A DNA stretch of 64,000 nucleotides from Geminicoccaceae bacterium (GCA_025999455.1 AP024683.1:2239501-2303500); one strand, 5' to 3'. Positions 27,040 through 36,156 are shown, counted from the first letter of the stretch. A program made the numbers and translations. Notes: a model not told the origin generated them from the letters alone.

Positions 27040-28065
27040 TCAATCCGAGACGGTCCAGGTGGGTGCCCGGCGGATCGCTGCCGCGAGGTCGAGGGCGGGG
27101 GCGCGGGTCCGCTCCGCCTCGATCTGCGCGTGCACCGCCCGCTCGAAGGTGGTCGGCGCCGGATCGGCGTAGAGCACGCCCAGGGCGACCGGCAGGGGTG
27201 GGGCGAGCGCGGCCAGGAGCGTCGCGAGGGTGCGGTCGCGCTCGTCGTGGACGAGGACGCCGGCCGCCTGCCAGCCCTCGGGCCCGACCTCGACGATCCG
27301 GAGGCCGGCACGGTAGCGCGCGGGTGCGAGCCCCTTGCGGCCCTCGGCGAAGAGCAGTGGCTCGCCGTGCCGGAGGAGGAGCTGGGTCTCGGCGGCGTGC
27401 GCCTTGTCGGTGATCGCGGCCCAGGCCCCGTCGGCGTAGATCACACAGTTCTGCAGGATCTCGACCATCGCCGCCCCCTCGTGCCGGCGGGCGCGGACGA
27501 GGATCTCGGGCAGGTGCTTTTGATGGACGTCGACGCTGCGGGCGACGAAGCGAGCGCCCGCGGCGAGGGCGATCTCGCAGGCCGAGAGCGGCCGCTCGAC
27601 GACGCCCGAAGGCGTCGTGGGCGTGCGCGTGCCGATGGGCGTCGTGGGCGAGGCCTGGCCCTTGGTGAGCCCGTAGATCGCGTTGTTCAGGATCAAGATC
27701 ACGAGGTCGGGGTCGCGGCGGAGCGCGTGGACCAGGTGGTTCGTGCCGATCGCCAGCATGTCGCCGTCGCCGCCCACGACCCACACGTCGAGGTCCGGGC
27801 GGGCGAGCTTGATGCCGGTGGCGATCGCCGGCGCCCGGCCGTGGATGCCGTGGAAGCCGTACGTCGCGAGATAGTGGGGAAAGCGCGCCGCACAGCCGAT
27901 GCCGGAAACGAAGACGGTCCGGTCCGGATCGGCGCCGAGCTCGGAAAGCGCCTTCTCGACCGCCTTCAAGATCGCGTAGTCGCCGCAGCCCGGGCACCAG
28001 CGGACCTCTTGATCGGAGGCGTAGTCCTTGGGCTCGAGCCGGAGGGGGGCGTGGATCGCGCTCAC
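27040..28065 (-). CDS. korB: 2-oxoacid:ferredoxin oxidoreductase, beta subunit
   Basis: A 341-residue TPP and Fe-S subunit of a 2-oxoglutarate-type ferredoxin oxidoreductase. Cys24 and Cys27 in WCPGCGDY and Cys58 in SGIGCAAR are cluster ligands. The TPP/Mg motif is GGDGDMLAIGTNHLVHALRR followed by LNNAIYGLTKGQASPTT, which is typical of the Kor branch. It acts with KorA to decarboxylate a 2-oxoacid (probably 2-oxoglutarate) to acyl-CoA with ferredoxin as acceptor. The GTG start at 28065 overlaps the korA stop by 4 bases. Confidence 0.92.
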   Translation of the reverse strand: MSAIHAPLRLEPKDYASDQEVRWCPGCGDYAILKAVEKALSELGADPDRTVFVSGIGCAARFPHYLATYGFHGIHGRAPAIATGIKLARPDLDVWVVGGDGDMLAIGTNHLVHALRRDPDLVILILNNAIYGLTKGQASPTTPIGTRTPTTPSGVVERPLSACEIALAAGARFVARSVDVHQKHLPEILVRARRHEGAAMVEILQNCVIYADGAWAAITDKAHAAETQLLLRHGEPLLFAEGRKGLAPARYRAGLRIVEVGPEGWQAAGVLVHDERDRTLATLLAALAPPLPVALGVLYADPAPTTFERAVHAQIEAERTRAPALDLAAAIRRAPTWTVSD

Positions 28066-29939
28066 GGGGCCTCCTCGAGCCGGGCCTCGATCGCCCGGCT
28101 CAGCTCTTCGACGGTGAACGGCCGGCCGGTGACCTTGGTGAGCGGTTCGGCCGGGACGAGCAGCTCGGCGCGCAGGAGCGCGGCGAGCTGGCCGGTGTTC
28201 ATCTCCGGGACGAGGACGCGGTCGAAGCCGGCGAGCAGCGGGCCGAGGCCGCGCGGCAAGGGCCAGAGATGGCGGAGATGGAGATGCGCCACGGCGCGGC
28301 CGCGGGCGCGGGCCGCCGCGACGGCATCGGCGATGGCCCCGTAGGTGCTGCCCCAGCCCACGAGCACGAGCCGGTCGTCCGGCTCGCCCTGCTCGAGCGC
28401 GGCGGGTGGGACGTCGTCGGCGACCGCCAGGATCTTGGCGCGGCGGGCGGCGGTCATCCGGGCGTGGTTGGTCGGATCGTAGGAGATCGCGCCGGTCTCG
28501 AAATCGCGCTCGAGGCCGCTGATGCGATGGGCGAGGCCGGGTGTGCCCGGCACCACCCAGGGCCGCACGCCGCGACCGTCGCGGCGATAGGGCCGGAAAC
28601 CTTCGCGGTTCGTGTGGAAGCGCACCGGAAAGGCCGGCTCGGGGGAGAGCTCGGGGATCCGCCAGGGCTCGGCGGCGTTGGCGAGGAAGCCGTCGGCCAA
28701 CAGGACGACGGGCGTCATGTGGTGGACGGCGAGGCGGACCGCCTCGCGCGCCACGGCGAAGGCGTCGGCCGGTGTGGCGGCGGCGAGGACGACGAGCGGC
28801 GCCTCGCCGTTGCGTCCGAAGACCGCCTGGAAGAGGTCCGATTGCTCGGTCTTGGTCGGCATGCCGGTCGAGGGTCCGGCCCGCTGCACGTCGATCACGA
28901 CGAGCGGCAGCTCGACCGCGGCGGCGAGCCCGAGGGCCTCGGTCTTCAAGGCCATGCCCGGGCCCGAGGTCCCGGTGACGCCGAGCGCGCCCGCGTAAGA
29001 CGCGCCGATCGCGGCCGAAATCGCGGCGATCTCGTCTTCGGCCTGGAAGGTCGTGACCCCGAGCGGGCGGAGGTTCGCGAGCTGGTGGAGGAGGCCCGAG
29101 GCCGGGGTGATCGGGTAGGAGCAGTAGACGAGCTCGAGCCCGGCATCGCGGCCGCCCGCCAAGAGACCGAAAGCGAGCGCCTCGAGCCCGTTGACCGTCC
29201 GGTAGGTGCCGGGCTCCAGCCGCGCCCGGCCGACCGTGAAGGCCGGGATCGAAAGCTCGCTCACCTCGCCATAAGAGTGGCCGGCGGCGAGAGCGGCCCG
29301 GTTGGCGGCCAAGAGCGCGGGCTCGTTCGAAAAGCGCCGCGCGAGCCAGGCCTCGACCGACCGGGTGTCCCGGTCGTGCATCCAGAGCACGAGGCCGAGC
29401 GCCCAGAAATTCTTGGCGCGTCCGGCGTCGCGCGCCGAGACACCGGTCCCGGCCGTGGCCTTGCGGGTGAGCTCCTCGATCGGGATCTCGAGCACCCGGA
29501 ACGGGCCCAGCGTGCCGTCGGCGCGCGGGTCGCACGTGAAGCCGGCCCGCTCGAGCTCGCGCTTCTTGAAGGTGCCGGGGTCGAGGATCACGAGGGCCCC
29601 CGGCCGCAGATCCGGGAGGTTCACCTTGAGGGCGGCCGGGTTCAAGGCGACGAGCAGGTCCGGCCGGTCGCCCACCGTGTGGACGCGGTGGTCGGCGATG
29701 TGGATCTGGAAGGAGGAAACGCCGAAGGTCGTCCCGGCCGGGGCGCGGATCTCGGCCGGGAAGTCGGGAAAAGTTTCGAGATCGGCGCCCGAGAGGGCGG
29801 TCGCCAGCGCCAGCTGGCCGCCCGCCACCTGGATCCCGTCGCCGCTGTCCCCCGAGAGCCGCACGACGACGCTCGAGCGCGGGGTGCGCGGGCGCGGCGG
29901 CGACCCGGCTGCCACGTGCGCCCCTTCGAGATCGCGCAT
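28062..29939 (-). CDS. korA: 2-oxoacid:ferredoxin oxidoreductase, alpha subunit (gamma-alpha fusion)
   Basis: A 625-residue protein. An N-terminal gamma-type domain (VVRLSGDSGDGIQVAGGQLALATALSGADLETFPDFPAEIRAPAGT) is fused to the alpha domain (YCSYPITPASGLLHQLANL, AISAAIGASYAGALGVTGTSGPGMALKTEALGLA, DVQRAGPSTGMPTKTEQSDL). The fused layout is usual for aerobic-type Kor enzymes. GGAGG lies 7 bases before ATG 29939, which is preferred over in-frame GTGs at 29942 and 29945. Such an oxygen-tolerant Kor may supplement or replace the 2-oxoglutarate dehydrogenase complex. Confidence 0.92.
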   Translation of the reverse strand: MRDLEGAHVAAGSPPRPRTPRSSVVVRLSGDSGDGIQVAGGQLALATALSGADLETFPDFPAEIRAPAGTTFGVSSFQIHIADHRVHTVGDRPDLLVALNPAALKVNLPDLRPGALVILDPGTFKKRELERAGFTCDPRADGTLGPFRVLEIPIEELTRKATAGTGVSARDAGRAKNFWALGLVLWMHDRDTRSVEAWLARRFSNEPALLAANRAALAAGHSYGEVSELSIPAFTVGRARLEPGTYRTVNGLEALAFGLLAGGRDAGLELVYCSYPITPASGLLHQLANLRPLGVTTFQAEDEIAAISAAIGASYAGALGVTGTSGPGMALKTEALGLAAAVELPLVVIDVQRAGPSTGMPTKTEQSDLFQAVFGRNGEAPLVVLAAATPADAFAVAREAVRLAVHHMTPVVLLADGFLANAAEPWRIPELSPEPAFPVRFHTNREGFRPYRRDGRGVRPWVVPGTPGLAHRISGLERDFETGAISYDPTNHARMTAARRAKILAVADDVPPAALEQGEPDDRLVLVGWGSTYGAIADAVAAARARGRAVAHLHLRHLWPLPRGLGPLLAGFDRVLVPEMNTGQLAALLRAELLVPAEPLTKVTGRPFTVEELSRAIEARLEEAP

Positions 29940-30030
29940 CACCACCCTCCGCGGCGCCCCCGGCGCCTTTGTTCAGGAAGATCTGATAGACGCGGGGTCG
30001 CGGCAAGGGGGCAAGCGGGCGCAGCCGCCC

Positions 30031-30306
30031 TCACCCGGCGCCGAGCGTCCAAGGCCCACCGCAATTGTGCGCCACGCCGCGCTCGAGCTCCCGACCGACC
30101 GCCTCCCGGTCGGGGCGATCGCCGAGGCCCACAACGGCACGCCCCGGTGCCGCGATCGCCACGGTCGCGACACACCCCACCGCCTTGAAGACGAGGTAGA
30201 AGGGCGTGCCGATCGCGGCCGTGGCGCCGCCGTCCGGCCGGTCGGGGCTCGCGGTGCAGGCGGCGAGCAGGAGCCCGCCGCCCACGAGCTGCATCCGCCC
30301 GCGCAT
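30031..30306 (-). CDS. Small lipoprotein of unknown function
   Basis: A 91-residue predicted lipoprotein with a short signal sequence (RMQLVGGGLLLAAC) and lipobox cysteine at residue 17. The mature part has a hydrophobic stretch (TPFYLVFKAVGCVATVAIAAPGRAVVGL) and ends with NCGGPWTLGAG. I do not recognise the family. It starts 8 bases after the dctP stop on the same strand, so it probably shares the TRAP transcript, although a link to transport is not shown. An ATG at 30294 is an alternative start. Confidence 0.6.
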   Translation of the reverse strand: MRGRMQLVGGGLLLAACTASPDRPDGGATAAIGTPFYLVFKAVGCVATVAIAAPGRAVVGLGDRPDREAVGRELERGVAHNCGGPWTLGAG

Positions 30307-30314
30307 ACGTCGGC

Positions 30315-31364
30315 TCAGCCGTAGCGGTAGGGCGGGCCCGCCTTCTCCATGGTCGCGAGATAGTCCTTCAAGATCTGCACGACCTTGGCCGTGCGCGGGC
30401 TCTTCTTGGCGATCTCGTCCCAGAATTGGAGGGCCGCTTTTTCGACCGTCGCCCATTCCGATTCGGGGATCGAGGTGAGTTCGAGCTTGCCGCCTTTCGT
30501 GCGGTAGTGCGCCTCACCCCACCAATACCAGTGCAAGCGGTAATAGTGCGAGCTGTCGATGCAGAGCTTGAACAGCTCCTTGAGATGCGCCGGCAAAGCG
30601 TTCCACTTCTCGGTGTTGACGATGTAGGAGCCGGCCCAGGCACCGGAAATGTTGTTCGTGAGATAGTACTTCGTGACGTCGGCCCAGCCCACGGTGTAGA
30701 CCTCGGTGATGCCGGACCAGCAGACGCCGTCGAGCTCGCCCGTCTGGATCGCGACCTGGACGTCCTCGTAGGGCAACGAGACGGGGACGACGCCGAAGCG
30801 CTGGAGGAACTGGCCGCCCGTGGGGAACATGTAGAGCCTGAGGCCCTTCAAGTCGGCGATCGAGCGGACCGGCTTGGTCGAGGCGATGTTGCAGGGGTCC
30901 CAAGAGCCGGTCGAGAGCCAGGTGACACCCGGGATCTCTTTGTAGGCTTCTTCCCAGATCTCCTTGAGGCCGTACCAGTTCCACAAGGTCGGTACGTCGA
31001 GCGAGTAACGGCAGGCGAACGGGAAATAGGCGGAGAACACCGAGACGTCGATCGGCGCCGCCATCGAGTCCTCGTCCGACTGAGCGGCGTCGATCGTGCC
31101 GCGCTGGACGGCGCGGAAGAGCTCGCCTTGGGGTACGAGCTGGTCGGCGGTGTAGAGTTCGATGACCATCTCGCCCTTGGCCGCCCGGTTGAAGGCGTCG
31201 ATCGAGGGCTTGATGACGTGCTCGGCCAAGGCCGGCCCGGCATAGGTCTGGAGCCGCCATCGGATGGGCGTTTGGGCGCGCAGGATCGCCGGTGCGGCGA
31301 GGCTCGCGGCACCGGCGCCGGCCGCGAGGCCCACGCCTTTGAGCAGGTCGCGTTTGGTCGTCAT
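30315..31364 (-). CDS. dctP: TRAP transporter substrate-binding protein (DctP family)
   Basis: A 349-residue periplasmic binding protein. The start KRDLLKGVGLAAGAGAASLAAPAILRAQ lacks a clear twin arginine and looks like a Sec or atypical Tat signal (KR in place of RR). DctP-fold landmarks include GELFRAVQRGTIDAAQ and YEDVQVAIQTGELDGVCWSGI. At the position where most family members have the carboxylate-binding Arg (KGLKxR), this protein reads KGLRLY, so the ligand may differ from simple carboxylates. The ligand is unknown. It is separated from dctM by 272 bases with its own candidate operator. Confidence 0.88.
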   Translation of the reverse strand: MTTKRDLLKGVGLAAGAGAASLAAPAILRAQTPIRWRLQTYAGPALAEHVIKPSIDAFNRAAKGEMVIELYTADQLVPQGELFRAVQRGTIDAAQSDEDSMAAPIDVSVFSAYFPFACRYSLDVPTLWNWYGLKEIWEEAYKEIPGVTWLSTGSWDPCNIASTKPVRSIADLKGLRLYMFPTGGQFLQRFGVVPVSLPYEDVQVAIQTGELDGVCWSGITEVYTVGWADVTKYYLTNNISGAWAGSYIVNTEKWNALPAHLKELFKLCIDSSHYYRLHWYWWGEAHYRTKGGKLELTSIPESEWATVEKAALQFWDEIAKKSPRTAKVVQILKDYLATMEKAGPPYRYG

Positions 31365-31438
31365 CGGATCCGTGCCTCCACTTCCGAGATCGCGGTCGTT
31401 CCGGCGCGCCGGCCGGCGTCGCTCGTCCCGAAAGGAGC

Positions 31439-31464
31439 TTGGCACGCGGACCCGCGCGCGCCAA
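31439..31464. promoter_or_regulatory. Inverted repeat, candidate operator upstream of dctP
   Basis: Arms TTGGCACG (31439-31446) and CGCGCCAA (31457-31464) flank 10 bases, in the 272-base gap between dctM and dctP, 75 bases upstream of the dctP start. The first arm, spacing and total length equal the repeat before aapJ (11099-11124). The arms can be extended inwards by two bases with one mismatch overall. Confidence 0.5.
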
Positions 31465-31636
31465 CAGCCGACCGGCCGGGAGCAGCGGATCGGCGAGCCC
31501 GCCGGCGGCGCTTCGGCCCCCGCCTCGCCGTTCGCCACGCTTCGGAAAGAGCCCGACATGGGCGCCGGCGTCACGGCTTCGGCGAAGATCGCGCGGCGCG
31601 GCCGCGAAAGTGGGCGCACCGACCGCGGAGGCGCGG

Positions 31637-32962
31637 TCAGCGGGCGTAGACGAGCTTGGGCAGCCAGAGCGCGATCTGCGGGAAGAGGCCCACGATCAAA
31701 AGGGTCACGAGCATGATCGCGACGAAGGGCGCGACCGAGCGGTAGATGTCGGCGAGGCGGATCTCGGGCGGGGCCATCGCCCGCATCAAGAAGAGATTGT
31801 AGCCGAAGGGCGGTGTCAGATAGGCGATCTGGCAGGTGATCGTGTAGAGGACGCCGTACCAGATCGGATCGAAGCCGAGCTTGCGCACGAGCGGGATGTA
31901 GAGCGGGGCGACGATCACCAGCATCGCCGTGTCGTCGAGGAAGGTCCCGAGGATCAAGAACGAAAGCTGCATCAAGACGAGCACTTGCCAGGGCTCGAGG
32001 TGCATCTGGCCGATCACGAACCGCTCGACGGCTTTGACCGCACCGAGCCCGTCGAAGACCGCGCCGAAGGCGAGGGCGGCGGTGATGATCCAGAGGAACA
32101 TGCAGGAGACGGCGAGCGTCTTCTTGGCGCAATCCTCGAGGAAGGCGAGCGTGAGCCGGCCCTTGAGCGCCGTCACGACGAGGGAAGCGAGGGCGCCCAC
32201 GGCGGCACTCTCGACGAGGCTCGTCACCCCTTTGACGAAGAGGCCGATCATGAGGGCGAAGATCGCAAGGGGCCACAAGCCGGCGCGCAGCAGGAGGAGC
32301 TTTTCCCGACGTGGGATCGCGGCCCGCTCCTCGGCCGGCAAGGGTGGTCCCAGATGCGGCTGCAGCTTGCAGCGGATCAGGATGTAGAGGACGAAGAGGG
32401 TGGCCATGAGCAGGCCCGGCAGGATCCCGGCGAGCCAGAGATGGCCCACGGGCTGCCGCGCGATCATCCCGTAGAGGACGAGCACGACCGAGGGCGGGAT
32501 GAGGATGCCGAGCGTCGATCCGGCCTGGATCACGCCCGTGACCATGAGCTTGTCGTAGCCGCGGGCGAGCATGGCCGGGAGCGCGATCGTGGCGCCGATC
32601 GCGAGGCCCGCGACCGAGAGGCCGTTGATCGCGCTGATCAGCACCATGAGGACGATCGTGCCGATCGCGAGGCCGCCGCGGAGCCCGCCCGACCAGACGT
32701 GGACCATGCGGTAGAGGTCGTCGGCGAGGCCCGAGCCCGCGAGCACGTAGCCCATGAGCACGAAGAGCGGCAGGGTGACGAGGGCGTACCAGTTCATCAC
32801 CGTGATCGCGGCGTTGAACGGGATCTCGACCCCGCCCGTGCCCCAGAGCGCCAAGGTCGCGACCGAGGCGACGAAGCCGATCGCCGCGAAGACGCGCTGG
32901 CCGGTCAGGAGCATGAGCATCATGCCCGAGAACATGAGGAGCGCGACGAGCTCGTAGCTCAA
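31637..32962 (-). CDS. dctM: TRAP transporter large permease (DctM family)
   Basis: A 441-residue inner-membrane protein with about a dozen hydrophobic segments. Typical DctM stretches are GQRVFAAIGFVASVATLALWGTGG, LPLFVLMGYVLAGSGLADDLYRM, GVIQAGSTLGILIPPSVVLVLYGMIA and GTFLDDTAMLVIVAPLYIPLVRKLGFDPIWYGVL. It forms the Na+-driven conduit for the substrate delivered by the binding protein. The start is TTG 32962, overlapping the dctQ stop as TTGA, which implies translational coupling. Confidence 0.93.
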   Translation of the reverse strand: MSYELVALLMFSGMMLMLLTGQRVFAAIGFVASVATLALWGTGGVEIPFNAAITVMNWYALVTLPLFVLMGYVLAGSGLADDLYRMVHVWSGGLRGGLAIGTIVLMVLISAINGLSVAGLAIGATIALPAMLARGYDKLMVTGVIQAGSTLGILIPPSVVLVLYGMIARQPVGHLWLAGILPGLLMATLFVLYILIRCKLQPHLGPPLPAEERAAIPRREKLLLLRAGLWPLAIFALMIGLFVKGVTSLVESAAVGALASLVVTALKGRLTLAFLEDCAKKTLAVSCMFLWIITAALAFGAVFDGLGAVKAVERFVIGQMHLEPWQVLVLMQLSFLILGTFLDDTAMLVIVAPLYIPLVRKLGFDPIWYGVLYTITCQIAYLTPPFGYNLFLMRAMAPPEIRLADIYRSVAPFVAIMLVTLLIVGLFPQIALWLPKLVYAR

Positions 32963-33486
32963 GGCCGCTGGTCCTCGGGCAGCGGCCGCCCGCGCCAGCG
33001 GGCGAGATCACGGATGAAGAGCGCGACGGCCTGCAGGAAGATCAAGACGAGACCCACGACCATGACGATCTTGATCGGGGCCAGAGGTGGCGCCCAAGCG
33101 GAATAGTTGCGTTGGTCGTAGACGATCGCGTAGTGCGTGCTGGACATGCCGCCGATCAACATGACGGCGAGGTAGAAGAACAAACAGAAGGCGGTGAGGG
33201 AATCGGCGAAGGCGCGGGTCCGCGGGCTCCAGCGCGCGTAGAGCAGGTCCATGCGCACATGCGCGTCGGCCAGGAGCGACCAGCCGCCGCCCAAGAGGAA
33301 ATAGGCCGCCAACAGGAACTGCGCCGTCTCGACCGACCAGACGAGCGGCACGTTCAAGACGGTCCGGGAAAAGGAGGCGTAGAGGAGGAGCAGGAGGAAG
33401 GCGAAGATCGTCCAGATCAGGACGCGACCGACCGTGCGGTTGAGCGCGTCCACGAAGCGGACGTAGCGGACGAGCGCGGGCGGCAC
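32959..33486 (-). CDS. dctQ: TRAP transporter small permease (DctQ family)
   Basis: A 175-residue four-helix membrane protein: VLIWTIFAFLLLLLYASFSRTVLNVPLVWSVETAQFLLAAYFLLGGGWSLLADAHVRMD is the conserved DctQ half, followed by two further hydrophobic helices and a cytoplasmic tail. DctQ is the small partner of DctM. The start is GTG 33486, 38 bases after the aldehyde dehydrogenase stop, so the dehydrogenase and transporter probably form one unit. Confidence 0.9.
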   Translation of the reverse strand: MPPALVRYVRFVDALNRTVGRVLIWTIFAFLLLLLYASFSRTVLNVPLVWSVETAQFLLAAYFLLGGGWSLLADAHVRMDLLYARWSPRTRAFADSLTAFCLFFYLAVMLIGGMSSTHYAIVYDQRNYSAWAPPLAPIKIVMVVGLVLIFLQAVALFIRDLARWRGRPLPEDQRP

Positions 33487-33524
33487 CGGCGGCTCGGGTG
33501 CGGGCGGCGGGCGCGGCCGCGCGC

Positions 33525-34958
33525 TCAGAGCGGCAGCGTGTAGGCGGTCTTGACGGTCGTGTAGAACTCGACCGCGTAACGGCCCTGCTCGCGCGGCCCG
33601 TAGGAGCTGCCTTTGCGGCCGCCGAAGGGCACGTGGTAGTCGACCCCGGCGGTCGGCAGATTGACCATGACGAGCCCGGCTTGCGCGTGCCGCTTGAAGT
33701 GCTGGGCGTACTTCAAGGAGGTCGTGCAGATGCCCGAGGAGAGGCCGTAGGGCGTGTCGTTGGCGACCGCGAGCGCTTCCTCGTAGTCTTTGACGCGGAT
33801 CACCGAAGCGACCGGGCCGAACACTTCCTCGCGGTTGATCCGCATCTCGGGGGTCGTCTCGGTGAAGAGCGCGGGCTCGAGGTAGAAGCCGGGCGTGGCC
33901 CGCGTCAGCCGCTCGCCGCCGCAGGCGAGCTTGGCCCCCTCCTGCTTGGCGATCTCGATGTACATGAGGTCCTGGTCGAGCTGGCGCTGGTCGACGACCG
34001 GGCCGATCTGGGTCCCGGGCTTCAAGGCGTCGTCGACGACGAGCTTCACCATCGCCTCGACCATCGCGCTCACGAAGCGGTCGTGGATCTTCTCGGTGAC
34101 GACGAGCCGCGAGGAGGCGGTGCAGCGCTGGCCCGTCTGGTAGAAGGCGCCTTGGATCGCGCAGTTGACGGCGGTCGGCAGATCGGCGTCGTCGAGCACG
34201 ACGAGCGGGTTCTTGCCCCCCATCTCGAGCTGGACCTTCTTGAGGTTCTGGCCGCAGACCGCGGCGATCCGCCGCCCGACCTCGACCGAGCCCGTGAAGC
34301 TCACGGCATCGACGTGCGGCGAGCCGACGATCGCCTCACCCACGACCGAGCCCCGCCCCATGACGAGGTTGACGACCCCCTTCGGCACGTGGCGGGCGAG
34401 GATTTCGCAGAGCGCCCAGGCCGAGCCGGGGACGAGATCGGCGGGCTTGAAGACGACCGTGTTGCCGTAGGCGAGCGCCGGCGCGATCTTCCAGGCCGGG
34501 ATCGCGATCGGGAAGTTCCAAGGCGTGATCAGGCCCACGACGCCCAAGGGCTCGCGGGTCACCTCGACTTGGATGCCGGGCCGGGTCGAGGGGATCGTCT
34601 CACCGGCGAGGCGCAGGCATTCGGCCGCGAAGAATTTGAAGATCCGGCCGGCGCGCACGACCTCGCCGACACCTTCCGGAAGCGTCTTGCCCTCCTCGCG
34701 CGAGAGGAGCCGGCCGAGCTCGTCCTTCCTGGCCAGGATCTCGTTGCCGACCGCGTCGAGGATGTCGGCGCGCATCTCCGGGTTGCTCGCGGCCCAAGCA
34801 CCGAACGCGGCGCGGGCCTCGGCGATCGCCGCTTCGACCTGGGCCCGGTCGGCCTGCGCATACTCGCCGACGATGTCGTCGGTGTTCGAGGGGTTCACGT
34901 TCTTCGTGACCCCGACACCCTCGACCCACTCGCCGCCGATCAGGTTCTTGTGGAGCAT
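33525..34958 (-). CDS. NAD(P)-dependent aldehyde dehydrogenase (alpha-ketoglutaric semialdehyde dehydrogenase-like)
   Basis: A 477-residue ALDH-superfamily enzyme with general-base Glu245 in LEMGGKNP and nucleophile Cys279 in GQRCTASSR; TPWNFPIAIPAWK and FTGSVEVGR bind the cofactor. The overall pattern, including LPTAGVDYHVPFGGRKGSSYGPREQG at the C-terminus, resembles enzymes oxidising 2,5-dioxopentanoate to 2-oxoglutarate in sugar-acid or hydroxyproline catabolism. With the adjacent TRAP permease this suggests uptake and oxidation of a sugar acid or related compound; substrate assignment is inference. Confidence 0.85.
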   Translation of the reverse strand: MLHKNLIGGEWVEGVGVTKNVNPSNTDDIVGEYAQADRAQVEAAIAEARAAFGAWAASNPEMRADILDAVGNEILARKDELGRLLSREEGKTLPEGVGEVVRAGRIFKFFAAECLRLAGETIPSTRPGIQVEVTREPLGVVGLITPWNFPIAIPAWKIAPALAYGNTVVFKPADLVPGSAWALCEILARHVPKGVVNLVMGRGSVVGEAIVGSPHVDAVSFTGSVEVGRRIAAVCGQNLKKVQLEMGGKNPLVVLDDADLPTAVNCAIQGAFYQTGQRCTASSRLVVTEKIHDRFVSAMVEAMVKLVVDDALKPGTQIGPVVDQRQLDQDLMYIEIAKQEGAKLACGGERLTRATPGFYLEPALFTETTPEMRINREEVFGPVASVIRVKDYEEALAVANDTPYGLSSGICTTSLKYAQHFKRHAQAGLVMVNLPTAGVDYHVPFGGRKGSSYGPREQGRYAVEFYTTVKTAYTLPL

Positions 34959-35020
34959 CCCCTGCCCTCCCCAGGCTCAGGGGCACGATAGCGGCCGGGG
35001 CGGAGGCGGCAAGACGCACC

Positions 35021-36007
35021 TCACCCCTCGGGCCGGAGGAGCTCGCCCGAGACGGCGGCCTTCGCGGTCCGCCAAGCGAGCGCGCCGACGACGCCCAGGA
35101 GCAGCGCGTAGAGCGCCCAGGCGAGCGCGCCGAGGAGGCCCGCGCCGAAGCTCTGCGCCGCCACCGAGGTGGCGATGGTGAAGGCCGCCAAGGGGAACGA
35201 ATAGGCCCAGAAGCTCAAGGCCCAGGGCAAGCGGACGAGCTTCGGGAGTTGTAGGAGGAACAGCAGGGCGAACAGGACGGCCACGGCGTAGAGGATCCGG
35301 CCGAACGCGCCGGGTTCGCCCACGAGCTTCACCCAGGCGAGGAAGGAGACGGCCGGTGGGGCGACGAGGATGGCGAGCGTGGGCAGCAGCCGAGCCGGCA
35401 GCGGATGGTGGAAGACCAAGCGGTTGAAGACGAGGGTCGCCAAGACGAGCCAGAAGAGCAGGCCCACACCCAAGAAGAACCAGGAGAGCTCGACCCAGCC
35501 GAGCGGCGCGCCCGCGATCGGGACGAGGACGTTCCCGACCGCCGGGATGAACCAGGCGGGGTTGAGATGGGGTGGCTCGAAATGCGGCGCGTCGATCCAG
35601 GTCGTGACGACCGCGAGCATGGCCGCGAGATGGGCGAGCGCCCCCAGGAGCCACAGGGGCTCGGCGAGACCCGGGGCGACCGGAGCGAGCGCGGTCGCGA
35701 GGAGGAGGAGTCCGATCGTGATCGCCGGGAAGAAGGCGATCCGGACGGGATGGCGCCACTCGGCCAGAACCTCCTTCGGGTGCCGTGCGAGCTTGAAGCC
35801 GTAGAGCCCGATGAGGCCGAGATAAAGAACGGCCGTGAGACCGAGCAGGAGCGAGGCGAGTGGACGAAGTGCCGGCAGGGCCTGCGCCATCCGCTCGGTC
35901 GCGAGGGTGAGCCCCGCCATGCCCATGACGGTCGCGAACACGCCCACCGGGAGATACGCGAGCCCCTCGGCGAGGCTCGGCCGTTCCAACCGCTCCGCTG
36001 GTTCCAT
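35021..36007 (-). CDS. SLAC1/TehA family membrane channel
   Basis: A 328-residue protein with about ten hydrophobic segments and the TehA/SLAC1 N-terminal pattern AYLPVGVFATVMGMAGLTLA, followed by WRHPVRIAFFPAITIGLLLLA, HFEPPHLNPAWFIPAVGNVLVPIAG, and FNRLVFHHPLPARLLPTLAILVAPPAVSFLAWVK. Family members conduct anions or are linked with tellurite resistance. GGGAGGA lies before ATG 36007. It has its own promoter region facing the divergent aldehyde dehydrogenase at 36157. Confidence 0.88.
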   Translation of the reverse strand: MEPAERLERPSLAEGLAYLPVGVFATVMGMAGLTLATERMAQALPALRPLASLLLGLTAVLYLGLIGLYGFKLARHPKEVLAEWRHPVRIAFFPAITIGLLLLATALAPVAPGLAEPLWLLGALAHLAAMLAVVTTWIDAPHFEPPHLNPAWFIPAVGNVLVPIAGAPLGWVELSWFFLGVGLLFWLVLATLVFNRLVFHHPLPARLLPTLAILVAPPAVSFLAWVKLVGEPGAFGRILYAVAVLFALLFLLQLPKLVRLPWALSFWAYSFPLAAFTIATSVAAQSFGAGLLGALAWALYALLLGVVGALAWRTAKAAVSGELLRPEG

Positions 36008-36156
36008 ACCGGTTCCTCCCACGCCGCCGCGCCTCTTCGCCCGCGCGCGGACACCCGTTCATATGAGCATTCTCTGATAAAAGGAAGGTCGCGGCGGGGG
36101 CTCCCGTGTCGCACCGGGCCGCGGTAGAGGCGGCGCCGGACGCGGGAGGAGCAGAC

